64,000 nt of DNA from NCBI GenBank assembly GCA_965224275.1, contig CBDCYR010000002.1, forward strand, positions 186,001-250,000, written 5' to 3'. The notes under the pieces were generated by a model. That model did not search any database. It saw nothing but the letters and a program-made list of their open reading frames with translations, and was not told the DNA's origin. The position numbers and the translations under genes are program-made. Shown piece by piece: positions 1 through 8,662 of the stretch (its first letter is position 1; each line of letters begins with the position of its first letter). Source of the stretch: CAUZWH01 sp965224275 (GTDB lineage Bacteria > Pseudomonadota > Alphaproteobacteria > SHVV01).

Positions 1-625
1 AGACGGAGGGCCATTCGCCGAAAGCGAGGTTGGTGGTGACGATGATCGAGGTGCGCTCGTAGAGCCGGCTCATCAGATGGAACAGCAGCTGGCCGCCGGC
101 CTGGGCGAAGGGCAGGTAGCCGAGTTCGTCGAGGATGACGAAGTCGCGTCGGATGAGCTGGTCTGCGGTGCGGCCCTGGCGTCCGGCACGGAGTTCGGCC
201 TCGAGATGGTTGACCAGGTCGACGACGTTGTAGAAGCGGCCGCGTGCGGCCTTGCGGATGCAGGCGCGGGCGATGGCGACGGCGAGATGGGTCTTGCCGG
301 TGCCGGTGCCGCCGACCAGCACGATGTTGCGCTTGCCCTCCAGGAAGCCACCTGTGGCGAGTTCCTGGATCAGGGGCTCGTTGACCGGTGAGGCGGCGAA
401 GTCGAAGTCGGCCAGCTCCTTGGCCGTCGGCAGCCTGGCGGACGCCATCTGGTACTTGATGGAGCGCGCCTGCTTGTCGGCGACCTCGGTCTGCAGCAGC
501 GTACCGATGATCTGCTGCACCGGATGACGACGCTTGAGCCCGTCGGCGAGGATGTCGTCGTAGGCGGCGCGCATGCCCGCGAGCTTCAACGCCGTCATCA
601 TCGCCAGCACCTCATGACGCTCCAT
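1..625 (-). CDS. istB: IstB-like ATPase of an IS21-family element (3' end outside window)
   Basis: This is the helper ATPase that works with the IstA transposase in IS21 transposition and target selection. The visible 208 residues contain a Walker A motif GGTGTGKT about 107 residues in and a Walker B-like stretch FVILDELGYLPF further on, both typical of IstB. The ATG at 623-625 is chosen because it overlaps the end of istA by 14 bases, as is usual in IS21, and begins MERHEVLAMM. The C-terminal part lies beyond the left edge of the window, so it cannot be judged whether the gene is complete. The family call is confident. Confidence 0.93.
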   Translation of the reverse strand, partial: MERHEVLAMMTALKLAGMRAAYDDILADGLKRRHPVQQIIGTLLQTEVADKQARSIKYQMASARLPTAKELADFDFAASPVNEPLIQELATGGFLEGKRNIVLVGGTGTGKTHLAVAIARACIRKAARGRFYNVVDLVNHLEAELRAGRQGRTADQLIRRDFVILDELGYLPFAQAGGQLLFHLMSRLYERTSIIVTTNLAFGEWPSV

Positions 626-2135
626 GACCGGCCTCCCTCAGGCGATCGTAGCGCTGACAGTCGGCCACCGGCCGGTGGCGAAGCTGCAGGCCCTCGGGCG
701 TCGGGATGGTCGCCGGCGGTGCCGGCTGGCACTGCCGGGCGAGGATGTTGAGCACGACGTCGGCGCTGCAGGCGCCGAAGTCGAGCGCCTCGGCACAGGC
801 CGCCTCGACCGCCTCCAGCCCGTCCTCCTGAACCGCCGCGAGGATCCTCACGAACTGCCTGTCACCGTCGTCGCAACCCGTCAGCCGGGCCCGTATGCGG
901 CCGAGCGCGCCGGGCAGTTGCCAGCCCTTGAAGGGCGCGCCGTTCCTCAGCGCACCAGGCTTCCGCGTCAGGATCGGCACGTAGTGCCACGGATCGTAGG
1001 CGATCTCGCCGCGCCCGAAGCTCCGGGGATGCTCGGCGACGGTCTCGCCGTCCTGGCGGATGACGATCCGATCGGCGTAGGCCCGCACGTCGACCGTCCG
1101 CCCGACGGCGCGGGCCGCCACGCTGTAGTGGTTGTTGTCGAAGCGCACCAGACAGGTCTTGGACACCGCCACCTCGGTGGCGTGGAAGCCGTCGAAGGGG
1201 CCGCGATAGGCCATCAGGAAGGGCCGCTCCTCCTCGAACACCTGCCACACCGTCTTGCCCTCGATCGTCGGATGCGGCCGCTTCTTGGCGTCCTCGATAC
1301 ACCGATCCATCAGCCACGCGTTGATCTCGGCGTAGGAGCGGCCCCGCGGGATGGGCACGAACAGGCGGCCGCGGACGTCACCCACCTGCCTCTCGACCTG
1401 CCCCTTCTCCCAGCCCGCACCCGGAGTGCACGCCACCGGCTCCACCAGATGGTGGGAGCACAGCTCCAGAAAGCGCCGGTTGTAGGCGCGCTCCTTGCCG
1501 ACGAAGACCATGCTCACCGCCGTCTTCATGTTGTCGTAGATGCCCCGCCGGCAGACCCCGCCGAAGAAGTGGAAGGCCCGTTCGTGCGCCTCGAACACCA
1601 TCTCCTGGCTCTCGCGCGGGAAGATCTGAACCAGCTGCATGCGGCTGTAGCAGAGCCGCATGTGCGCCGCCTTCACCTTGGTCGTCACACCCGACAGGCG
1701 CGCGTACTCGTGGCTCCAGTCGAACTGGTAGGCCTCGCCGGGATCGAAGCTCAGCGGCACAAAACCCTGCGACGGCGACAACAGCCGCCACCGCCGACGC
1801 CAGGTCCTGGCGTAGCGGCGCACCGCGTCGTAGCCGCCGCCATAGCCCAGAGCCGCAAGATCTTCATGAATCCGCAGCAGAGACAGCCGATCCCGGCGCG
1901 GCTTCTTCTCGTTGGCCTCCAGCTGGCGCTCGAGCTCATCCACCCACGGTCCAAGCTTCGGCATCGGCTGGATCTTGCGCTCGTAGCTGTACGAGGTCTC
2001 ATCGCCCCGCACCACCTTGCGCACCGTGTTCTTCGAAACCCTCAAATCCCGGGCGATCTTCTTGATCGGAACGCCCCTCACCAGATGATCCCGACGGATC
2101 CGCGCAATCGTCTCCACTACCAGCATCTCCCCCAC
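612..2135 (-). CDS. istA: IS21-family transposase IstA
   Basis: This is a 507-residue DDE transposase that cuts and joins the ends of the IS21 element. An N-terminal helix-turn-helix (about residues 10-40, IKKIARDLRVSKNTVRKV) would bind the terminal repeats. The catalytic core shows the first Asp in YQFDWSHEY, the second in GIYDNMKTAV and the Glu in GWEKGQVERQVG. The length is normal for the family and no frameshift is seen. It overlaps istB by 14 bases, so the pair is probably translationally coupled. The gene is intact and probably active if istB is complete. Confidence 0.95.
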   Translation of the reverse strand: MGEMLVVETIARIRRDHLVRGVPIKKIARDLRVSKNTVRKVVRGDETSYSYERKIQPMPKLGPWVDELERQLEANEKKPRRDRLSLLRIHEDLAALGYGGGYDAVRRYARTWRRRWRLLSPSQGFVPLSFDPGEAYQFDWSHEYARLSGVTTKVKAAHMRLCYSRMQLVQIFPRESQEMVFEAHERAFHFFGGVCRRGIYDNMKTAVSMVFVGKERAYNRRFLELCSHHLVEPVACTPGAGWEKGQVERQVGDVRGRLFVPIPRGRSYAEINAWLMDRCIEDAKKRPHPTIEGKTVWQVFEEERPFLMAYRGPFDGFHATEVAVSKTCLVRFDNNHYSVAARAVGRTVDVRAYADRIVIRQDGETVAEHPRSFGRGEIAYDPWHYVPILTRKPGALRNGAPFKGWQLPGALGRIRARLTGCDDGDRQFVRILAAVQEDGLEAVEAACAEALDFGACSADVVLNILARQCQPAPPATIPTPEGLQLRHRPVADCQRYDRLREAGHGAS

Positions 2136-2183
2136 CTCGTCTGTCCAAACAACGAGGTGTGTTCAAGAGCACAAAACCAGGGG

Positions 2184-2261
2184 GGTCATCTGTGGACGCC
2201 TCCGTTGATGCAAGCATTTCTTTGAACGTCTCGGGGCATGTGGTCAGGTGCGGTCATCTGT
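2184..2261. repeat. Two copies of a 10-bp repeat at the IS21 end
   Basis: The decamer GGTCATCTGT occurs at 2184-2193 and again at 2252-2261, 68 bases apart, upstream of istA. IS21 elements carry several copies of transposase-binding repeats near their ends, so this is probably the istA-proximal terminus. The exact outer boundary was not resolved because the other end of the element is outside the window. Confidence 0.55.
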
Positions 2262-2460
2262 CCGGCCTCATGATGCGGCTGGTTTGACGCCGCAGGCCCG
2301 TATGGAGATGCGCGAACCGGGTCCAAGATCAATTTTGCGGGCTTGAAAGCCCCTTGACCCACCGCTGGTTTTCCCGATCCCGTCTCGATTGACCGTTTGC
2401 CCTTACTCGTCCTCCGACCTGCTCACACCCCCGACGTCATTCCGCGAGGTTGCCGCCGTG

Positions 2461-3489
2461 TCAGGCAGCAGCCGGCGCGAAACCTCGGTAGGTCTCCTTG
2501 CGTGTCATGAGCACCCAGACGATGCGCGCCATCTTGTTGGCCAGCGCCACCGCGACAAGCATTCGCGGCTTGCGCGCCAGCATCCTGGCCAGCCAGGGGT
2601 CGTTCGTTTCGCCGCGCCTGACCGCCGAGCTGACGACAGCCATGGCGCCGATGATCAAGAGGCGCCTGAGATCGCGTTGGCCCATCTTCGATATCCTGCC
2701 AAGCCTCGGCTTGCCGCCGGTCGTGTGTTGTCGCGGCACGAGGCCCAGCCAGGCAGAGAAGTCGCGGCCGCGCCGAAAGCTCTCCATCGGCGGCGCGAAG
2801 GCCTGGAGCGCCATCGCGCTGATCGGCCCGATCCCTGGGATGGTCATCAGCCGTGCCGCCTGCTCGTCCTGACGCGCGCAGGCGCGGAGCTCCTTTTCCA
2901 ATCCGCCGATCTTCGCGTCGAGGTCAGCGATCTGACCGAGCAGAACGCCGCCCAGCGCGCGGACCGCTCCCGGTAGTCCCGAACCCGGATCCTCGAGTGC
3001 CGATGCCAGCCGACCGACATGAGCCACACCCTGCGGGGCAACGACGCCGAACTCCGCCAGATGCCCCCGCAGCGCGTTGATCGTCTGCGTGCGCTGGCGC
3101 ACCAGAAGATCGCGCGTGTGGAACAGCATCGCCCTTGCCTGTTGCTCTTCCCCCTTCACCGCCACAAAGCGCATGGTCGGGCGCTGCGCCGCCTCGCAGA
3201 TCGCCTCCGCGTCCGCCGCGTCGTTCTTCTGCCGCTTCACGAACGGCTTCACGTAGATCGGTGGGATCAGCCTCACATCGTGGCCGAGCTGCATAATCTC
3301 TCGGCCCCAATGGTGAGCGCTCGCACAGGCCTCCATCGCCACAACGCAGCGCGGTAGTGCGGCGAGAAAGTACAGCAGCTTCTCCCGACTAACCTTCCTA
3401 CGGAACGCGACCGAACCGTCCGCCCGAGCACCGTGAAGCTGAAAGCTGCGCTTCGCCAGATCGATCCCGATGATGTTAACCTGTTCCAT
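2461..3489 (-). CDS. IS110-family transposase (DEDD recombinase)
   Basis: This is a 342-residue transposase of the IS110 family, which uses a RuvC-like DEDD domain and a C-terminal serine domain, guided by a bridge RNA. The N-terminal catalytic region is visible as IIGIDLAK, AMEACASAHHWGRE and KNDAADAEAICEA. The C-terminal transposase_20 region shows MTIPGIGPISA and SAWLGLVPRQHTTGGK. The ATG at 3487-3489 is preferred over upstream in-frame starts because MEQVNIIGIDLAK is the standard N-terminus. The reading frame is intact. A second, decayed and only distantly similar copy lies at 54771-55545. Confidence 0.93.
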   Translation of the reverse strand: MEQVNIIGIDLAKRSFQLHGARADGSVAFRRKVSREKLLYFLAALPRCVVAMEACASAHHWGREIMQLGHDVRLIPPIYVKPFVKRQKNDAADAEAICEAAQRPTMRFVAVKGEEQQARAMLFHTRDLLVRQRTQTINALRGHLAEFGVVAPQGVAHVGRLASALEDPGSGLPGAVRALGGVLLGQIADLDAKIGGLEKELRACARQDEQAARLMTIPGIGPISAMALQAFAPPMESFRRGRDFSAWLGLVPRQHTTGGKPRLGRISKMGQRDLRRLLIIGAMAVVSSAVRRGETNDPWLARMLARKPRMLVAVALANKMARIVWVLMTRKETYRGFAPAAA

Positions 3490-3558
3490 GGATGCCTCCT
3501 CCTCTGGGGGTTGGTCACACCACCACCTTGGCACACTGCGATGCCGTCGGGAGGAGGC
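3490..3558 (-). other. Candidate bridge-RNA region upstream of the IS110 transposase
   Basis: IS110 elements encode a structured guide RNA in a non-coding end, which for the IS110 subgroup lies upstream of the transposase. Here GCCTCCTCC at 3494-3502 can pair with GGAGGAGGC at 3550-3558, closing a loop of 47 bases. That is the only structure visible by eye. The element boundaries and guide loops were not established, so this is a weak structural suggestion only. Confidence 0.25.
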
Positions 3559-3568
3559 GTCCACTCCA

Positions 3569-3619
3569 TCAATTTTGGACGCCGATAACCCCCAATAGGG
3601 GGTCAATATTCCACGCCGA
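3569..3619. repeat. 17-bp imperfect direct repeats with a hairpin between them
   Basis: TCAATTTTGGACGCCGA (3569-3585) and TCAATATTCCACGCCGA (3603-3619) differ at 3 of 17 positions and lie 34 bases apart. Between them sits a perfect hairpin, ACCCCC (3588-3593), loop AATA, GGGGGT (3598-3603). Repeats of this type resemble the multiple terminal repeats of IS21-like elements, so this may be a leftover end of an element other than the IS21 at 612-2135. It sits exactly where the DUF2141 gene loses its 5' end. Confidence 0.5.
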
Positions 3620-3639
3620 ACAACATCACTGTCGCGCTA

Positions 3640-4038
3640 ATGAGTATCGCGGCCGCCGCTCACAGCGCGGAACTGCGCCTCACCGTCGACGGTATTCGTA
3701 GCGAACAGGGCAAGGTCATGGTCGCGCTGCACGCGCCCAAATCCGGGGTTAGTTTCCCCGACGGCGCCGGCGCCGTGGCGGCGCAATGGCGCGCGGCGCG
3801 AAGCGGAGCACTGGAGTTTGTCTTTACCGGACTTCCCGCCGGTCGCTTTGCCATCGCCGTCTTCCACGACGAAAACGGCAACGATGCCCTCGACACCAAC
3901 CTGCTCGGCATTCCCAAGGAGGGCTACGCGTTCAGCGAGAACGCGCGCGGCTTTGCCGGACCCCCCTCATTCGATGCCGCGGCCGTCGAAATCAACGACG
4001 CCGATACCAAGTCAACGGCCGCAACAATGGGATATTAG
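3640..4038 (+). CDS. DUF2141-domain secreted protein, 5' truncated
   Basis: This is a DUF2141 family protein, a small beta-sandwich secreted domain of unknown role. The core is clear: LRLTVDGIRSEQGKVMVAL near the start, then FTGLPAGRFAIAVFHDENGN and DTNLLGIPKEGYAFSENA. The usual N-terminal signal peptide is only half present. The frame reads upstream as NNITVALMSIAAAAHSA with no start codon before the mobile-element repeat ending at 3619. The original start was therefore probably removed by the insertion, and the ATG at 3640 lies inside the old signal sequence. It ends 11 bases before the carotenoid oxygenase gene, so the two were probably one operon. Export of the present product is doubtful. 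Confidence 0.75.
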   Translation: MSIAAAAHSAELRLTVDGIRSEQGKVMVALHAPKSGVSFPDGAGAVAAQWRAARSGALEFVFTGLPAGRFAIAVFHDENGNDALDTNLLGIPKEGYAFSENARGFAGPPSFDAAAVEINDADTKSTAATMGY

Positions 4039-4049
4039 GAGTTTTTGCG

Positions 4050-5579
4050 ATGATCGCTCGACGAACTCTCTTGCACGCGCTTGCGGCGACGCCGCTCGCC
4101 GTACCGCTGACGCTTGGGCTCGGCCAAACCAGCGCGTTGGCAGTTACCGCCACCTCCTGGAAACAGGCATTCGATGCCGCGCTAGCCGACGACCCCCGGT
4201 TGCTCGGCTGGAAAGGTGTTACCGACAAACGCCTCGAAACCACGGACCCACCCATAACCGGCACCTTGCCGCACGACCTCCGCGGTACGTTCTATCGCAA
4301 CGGTCCGGCGCGCCACGAACGCGCCGGTCATCGCTATCATCATTGGTTCGATGGCGACGGCATGGTGCAGGCCTTCCGTTTCGACGGCGGCCGGGTCAGC
4401 CATTTGGGCCGCATGGTCGAGACTGCGAAGTTGGCGACCGAGGAACAGGCGGGACGCCATCGGTTGCCGGGGTTCGGGACGCCAGCGACTGAGCCAATCA
4501 CATTGCGCGGGGCCGATGATCTAAACCCCGCCAATATCAGCGTCCTTCACCATAGCGGCGAACTCCTGGCCCTGTGGGAGGGCGGCTCAGCGCATCGTTT
4601 GGACCCCACCACCCTGGCCACGATCGGCCGTAAGTCATGGCACGACGACCTCGACGGCGCGGCATTCTCAGCCCATCCCAAGCTCGAGCCCAACGGCACG
4701 TTGTGGAACTTCGGCTACGCGCTCAACCAAGGTTTGCTGGTGCTGTATCACATCGGAAACACCGGCAAACTGAGCAAAGCCGGAACCGTACCAATCGACA
4801 ATTTGGGAATGGTGCACGATTTCGCCGTCACGGCACGGCATTTGGTATTTGTGATCCCGCCGCTCGTCTACGATCGCACCCGATTCGGCCCGCGTCGGTC
4901 GTTTCTCGATTCGCACGATTGGAGGCCCGAGCTCGGCACCCGCATTTTAGTGGTCGCGAAAGACGATTTCTCGCAGCGCCGCTGGTACCAGCTGCCTGCT
5001 GGTTTCAGTTTTCATTTCGGCAACGCCTGGGAAGATGCCGCCGGCACCATCCGCTTCGACTATTGCACCGCCCCCGATGCGACGGTGATGACCGAGACAC
5101 TGCGCTATGTGATGCGTGGCGAGTTTCGCCCCGCCACCGGGCCAACCCGCTTTGCGCAGGTGGTGCTCGATCCGGGCGGTTCGGCAACCCAACAGATCTC
5201 ACAGGTGGCAGCCGAGTTCCCGCGAGTCGCCCCCAGCGTGGTGGCCCGGCATTATCGCCAGGTGTATGTGCTCGCCGGCGGTGCCGGTATTAGCGGCGGC
5301 GGCTTACGCGCGATCGCACGCGTCGATACCGAGATGGGGATCGCGGACTCATTCGACTACGGTGCCAGGTTCATTCCCGAAGAGCACGTGTTCGTGCCAC
5401 GCCCTGGGGCGACCGACGAAACCGACGGTTGGTTGATCGGCACCGCGCTGGACCTCGATGCTGCGATCACGCGATTGTCTGTATTCGAGGCCAGCCACCT
5501 CAACCACGGGCCCATTGCCTCGGCCGCACTTCCCTATCCGCTGCCACTCGGATTCCACGGGACATTCGCCGCGACTTAG
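4050..5579 (+). CDS. Carotenoid oxygenase (RPE65/CCD family), Tat-exported
   Basis: This is a 509-residue non-heme iron dioxygenase of the carotenoid cleavage family, which cuts carbon-carbon double bonds in carotenoids, apocarotenoids or stilbene-like compounds. The four iron-binding histidines are all identifiable: H209 (SAHPKLEP), H256 (MVHDFAV), H322 (FHFGNAWED) and H503 (GFHGTF). The N-terminus MIARRTLLHALAATP has a twin arginine followed by a hydrophobic stretch, so export by Tat is likely, as for some bacterial family members. The ATG at 4050 is chosen because AGGAG lies at 4037-4041 and it gives the Tat signal. It follows the DUF2141 gene by 11 bases. The substrate cannot be told from sequence. 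Confidence 0.93.
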   Translation: MIARRTLLHALAATPLAVPLTLGLGQTSALAVTATSWKQAFDAALADDPRLLGWKGVTDKRLETTDPPITGTLPHDLRGTFYRNGPARHERAGHRYHHWFDGDGMVQAFRFDGGRVSHLGRMVETAKLATEEQAGRHRLPGFGTPATEPITLRGADDLNPANISVLHHSGELLALWEGGSAHRLDPTTLATIGRKSWHDDLDGAAFSAHPKLEPNGTLWNFGYALNQGLLVLYHIGNTGKLSKAGTVPIDNLGMVHDFAVTARHLVFVIPPLVYDRTRFGPRRSFLDSHDWRPELGTRILVVAKDDFSQRRWYQLPAGFSFHFGNAWEDAAGTIRFDYCTAPDATVMTETLRYVMRGEFRPATGPTRFAQVVLDPGGSATQQISQVAAEFPRVAPSVVARHYRQVYVLAGGAGISGGGLRAIARVDTEMGIADSFDYGARFIPEEHVFVPRPGATDETDGWLIGTALDLDAAITRLSVFEASHLNHGPIASAALPYPLPLGFHGTFAAT

Positions 5580-5634
5580 CCGGGCCAGAGCATGTCAATT
5601 TACGCCAACCGCGAACTGGTGGCTCGGTCGGACT

Positions 5635-5817
5635 TTAGGCCGCAATACGGCGCAGGGTATGCCTGGATACGAACGACTCGCCCTCGGACTCATCATTAAT
5701 TTCAAGCAGGGCCAAACAGGCCTCACGGCTGCCAACCGCCAGGCAAAATCCATCAATATTGAGGGCAAGTATATCGTGATGCTCCCGGCCCGGGATTTCT
5801 GATGACTGGAAGTCCAT
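5635..5817 (-). CDS. Small hypothetical protein (60 aa)
   Basis: This is an unrecognised 60-residue acidic protein beginning MDFQSSEIPGREHHD and ending SRHTLRRIAA. The start at 5815-5817 is supported by AAAGGAAC about eight bases upstream on the minus strand. An in-frame ATG much further upstream (6022-6024) would give 129 residues but has no obvious ribosome-binding site. No signal peptide, membrane segment or known motif is seen. It stands alone, convergent with the carotenoid oxygenase gene. It could be a spurious reading frame. Confidence 0.4.
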   Translation of the reverse strand: MDFQSSEIPGREHHDILALNIDGFCLAVGSREACLALLEINDESEGESFVSRHTLRRIAA

Positions 5818-6123
5818 ATCAGGGTTCCTTTCGGTTCCGTCAACCTTGATTTCAGCGCGTACAACTACAATTACTGGTTGTTCAACGCTTTCTTGAGACA
5901 AACCTGCGATAGAGTTTCCTGCGCCGCAATTGGGGCGATTCCACGGATCTGCGAGGGTTATGACACCTGGTCGCCCACCTAGGGCGGAATCATCCGCAGC
6001 GGCCTGAGCCACTACCCGCGTCAAAGAGCGGGAATACCCTTATAACGGGAATTACCGTACATTTACACAACTAGGCTAGCGGGGCTCAGGAGGACGTGTA
6101 CGCGTTGGCGACCAGGATCGACG
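5818..6123. other. Intergenic region, no clear gene
   Basis: About 300 bases between the small minus-strand gene and the carbonic anhydrase. It is less GC-rich than its neighbours. I see no RNA gene or strong terminator in it. It presumably holds the promoter of the small gene. Confidence 0.4.
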
Positions 6124-6885
6124 TTATAGCGTCTCAAGCAGATACCGCCGGTTAAGCGCCTGCGTGGGCCGCCCGTTCATGGGGAAGATCGACGCAAACG
6201 TGGATATTTGTTCGACCGACAATTCAAGCGGTTGCTTAAACACCGTCCAGATCACGATCTGCGAGCACGGCGGCGTTGTTAGCGAGCCAAGATAGCGGAA
6301 GTAACCGCTCTCGGGCGGCAACAGAGTGGCGGGATTGAACACCCCACCCGTGGCATCACCGGGATTGTCAGGCATCGCCCCCCAGATCGGCGCCAGCCCA
6401 TCGTTATGACGTCCTGGTTTGAAGAATACGCCGAGCACAGCGAGCGTCCCGTTGGCCGCGGCGTGCACAAGATGCGCCTCGAGTTGGAACGAGTTCCCTG
6501 CCAGCAGATGCTCACTGGGATGATGAAAATGGAGCTGCAGGAAGTCGAACCTGGTGTCGTCGAGTTCGACAAAGCCACCAGGTTCTGCGTTGACTTGAAT
6601 GGTATGGCCGTTGTTTACGATTTTTAGCGGCATCTCGCGATAGCTCACAGCTACACCCGGCAATTTGCTGCGGGTCGCCCCGACCAGATCAATCGGCGAT
6701 TGTTGAACGCCTTCAGAGCAGGCGCCAAAGCCGGGATCCAACTCACCCCAGCGGCCCGGCCCTTCCTTCCCGCTATACCCCCAATGCCTTTTCGACTCGG
6801 CAGCATTCGCCAATGATGAAATGCAGATCGGACACGTGATGGCCAATGAGCCCGCTAAATACTTTAATACGGATCGCCGTTGCAT
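6124..6885 (-). CDS. Alpha-type carbonic anhydrase, exported
   Basis: This 253-residue alpha carbonic anhydrase hydrates CO2 to bicarbonate in the periplasm. The three zinc ligands are H119 and H121 (FLQLHFHHPSEH) and H138 (LEAHLVHA). The family signatures QQSPIDL and GSLTTPPCS are present and the length matches. The N-terminus MQRRSVLKYLAGSLAITCP is an export signal with a twin arginine (Tat or Sec). The start at 6883-6885 is chosen for the GGGGGAG ribosome-binding site just upstream. It is the last gene of a run of minus-strand genes, 63 bases downstream of the amidohydrolase gene. Confidence 0.95.
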   Translation of the reverse strand: MQRRSVLKYLAGSLAITCPICISSLANAAESKRHWGYSGKEGPGRWGELDPGFGACSEGVQQSPIDLVGATRSKLPGVAVSYREMPLKIVNNGHTIQVNAEPGGFVELDDTRFDFLQLHFHHPSEHLLAGNSFQLEAHLVHAAANGTLAVLGVFFKPGRHNDGLAPIWGAMPDNPGDATGGVFNPATLLPPESGYFRYLGSLTTPPCSQIVIWTVFKQPLELSVEQISTFASIFPMNGRPTQALNRRYLLETL

Positions 6886-6948
6886 CCTGTCTCCCCCCTG
6901 CCGGCTTGTGCTGGCGTCGTTACATTCACGTTGCAATCAAGAGATTAG

Positions 6949-8115
6949 CTACTCGGCTGCGACCGCGTAGGCTTCGTCCGGTAGCTCTATATCGTAGAGC
7001 CTGGCGCAGGTCAGCGCCGAAATATCGGCCTGCACCTTCGGCGGCAGCTCGCCGAGAATATCTTCCATAATCTCGTGGGTGCGCGGGAAGGTGTTGCGTA
7101 AATGCGGGAAATCCGAGCCCCAGATAATCTGATTCGCCCCCTCAACGTCCCAGGCACGCTCGACATAGGGATCATCGACGAAGGTATGCCACACCCGGGT
7201 CGCCATGTATTCCTCGGCCGTGTGCTTGAGCGGCGCCAGGTTCATTACCCGGCCAAAGGCACCTTCGATCTGCTTGAGCCGGAACATGAAGAGCGGCAGC
7301 CACGATACTTCGTACTCGCCAAAGATCAGCTTGAGGTTGGGAAAACGGTCGAACAAACGCCCAAAAATGAACTCCTGGGTAACGATCGGACCGATGTCAT
7401 CGAAGATCTCGATCAGTTTGGCCGGCGCAAGATCGATCTCGTCGGCGGTGTGGTAGGTGAAGGGGTCGCGGACCTGACCGGTGATCGAGTGAAACGTGAT
7501 CGGCATGTCGAGATCCTGCGCAGCACCCCAAAAACTGTCGTAGCTGGGGTCGCGGTAGGGTTTGAATTGAGGCCGCAGCGCATTCTGCGGGATCGCCGTT
7601 CGCAGGCCTTTCTTGGCGATGCGGTTGAGTTCGGCGGTCGCCCATTGGGGATCGTGCATGTCGATCATTGCCGCCCCGAGCAGGCGTTTGGGATCGTGGC
7701 TGCAATATTCGGCGATCCAGTCGTTATAGACCTGGCAAACGTCCTGCAGGACGGTGACGTCCTCCATGCGCATATTAAGCAGCATGAAAGTCGAGTTAAT
7801 GACCTCGGCAACGATACCGTCGTAATCCATCAGTTCGACGCGGATCGCCGGTTCGGTGTTGCAAAGTTTGACCTTGGCCTCCAGTTCGTCGCCCAGACCT
7901 TTTAGCTCACCCGTGGACTCCGCGGCGTCGGCCGGCTCCAGCAAGTCGACCTTGAGGTATTCGATACCCGTAAAGAAGTATTGGCCGGGTAAGCCCTTAT
8001 AACCCTCGACCACCTGCGGCAGCTTATCGCCGTGTTTGTCGGCCAGGACGTTGGTCCACAGGTCGAACGGCTCGATGATATGTGAGTCGCCGGAGATAAT
8101 GTATTTGGTGCTCAT
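6949..8115 (-). CDS. Amidohydrolase-family (ACMSD-like) metal-dependent hydrolase
   Basis: This 388-residue TIM-barrel protein belongs to the amidohydrolase 2 family, which includes decarboxylases and hydrolases of aromatic or cyclic acids. The N-terminal metal motif appears as ISGDSHIIEP, the subgroup form with one His rather than HxH. Further on are MPITFHSITG and near the C-terminus IIWGSDFPHLRNTFP with the catalytic Asp. A GAGAGGATC ribosome-binding site precedes the ATG at 8113-8115. It sits among dioxygenase, amidase and hydrolase genes on the same strand, consistent with a degradation pathway. The substrate is unknown. Confidence 0.88.
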   Translation of the reverse strand: MSTKYIISGDSHIIEPFDLWTNVLADKHGDKLPQVVEGYKGLPGQYFFTGIEYLKVDLLEPADAAESTGELKGLGDELEAKVKLCNTEPAIRVELMDYDGIVAEVINSTFMLLNMRMEDVTVLQDVCQVYNDWIAEYCSHDPKRLLGAAMIDMHDPQWATAELNRIAKKGLRTAIPQNALRPQFKPYRDPSYDSFWGAAQDLDMPITFHSITGQVRDPFTYHTADEIDLAPAKLIEIFDDIGPIVTQEFIFGRLFDRFPNLKLIFGEYEVSWLPLFMFRLKQIEGAFGRVMNLAPLKHTAEEYMATRVWHTFVDDPYVERAWDVEGANQIIWGSDFPHLRNTFPRTHEIMEDILGELPPKVQADISALTCARLYDIELPDEAYAVAAE

Positions 8116-8229
8116 GATCGATCCTCTCTGAACCGGATGTGCAGAACGCCGGTTTTATCGACACTGTGCGCGCAAACGAATGGTAGGTGGCGCTTGGGCC
8201 GCACGCAAATTGTCCGTAGGATTGAGCCT

Positions 8230-8651
8230 TCAGGCCGGATCGATCAAAAGATCCCGGCGCGACCCCTGGGAGGAACTGTCGCAGTGAATCCAGTCGACCA
8301 ACGCGATCCGCTCGCCGCGGGTTACCGGGGTAACGCGATGGGTAAAGTAGGCAGGAAAAACCACCATGATGCCCTGCCGGCGTAGCACCTCGGGATCGTA
8401 CGCCGCGTTAAGGAATTCGAGGTCGCCACCGTCGTAATTATTACTCGGCGACAGCTGTACCGTGAAGCCAAGCTTGCGTGAACCGTTGCTCGTTGACTGA
8501 TATCGACGTGCCAATCGTAACGATCGCCACCAGCTCGGTAACGCATGATCCACGGCATATCGTCGGGCACTATCGATGCGGCGACCGTGTTCACGAAACC
8601 GTGAACAACTAAAATTTGTTGGGGATGCCAGTTCGTACCGAAAGGCACCAA
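8230..8651 (-). pseudogene. 2-oxoglutarate/Fe(II) hydroxylase remnant, 5' truncated and frameshifted
   Basis: This resembles PKHD-type prolyl-4-hydroxylase-like oxygenases. One frame carries IMRYRAGGDRYDWHVDIS with the HxD iron motif. A second frame continues with SRKLGFTVQLSPSNNYDGG and ends with FPAYFTHRVTPVTRGERIAL, holding the distal His and Arg. The two join only if one base is added near 8490. About 70 N-terminal residues normally found in the family are missing, and the first available start is a TTG at 8651 directly after the TauD stop. A single sequencing error could explain the frameshift, but not the missing N-terminus. Confidence 0.8.
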
Positions 8652-8662
8652 CGATCGAACGT

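Noticed and set aside
624..2225. Long plus-strand open frame of 533 codons opposite istA
   Set aside because: It is a high-GC shadow of istA. Its protein is Arg/Pro/His-rich with no family pattern.
6406..6627. Plus-strand 73-codon frame inside the carbonic anhydrase gene
   Set aside because: It is fully contained in, and antisense to, a well-supported gene.
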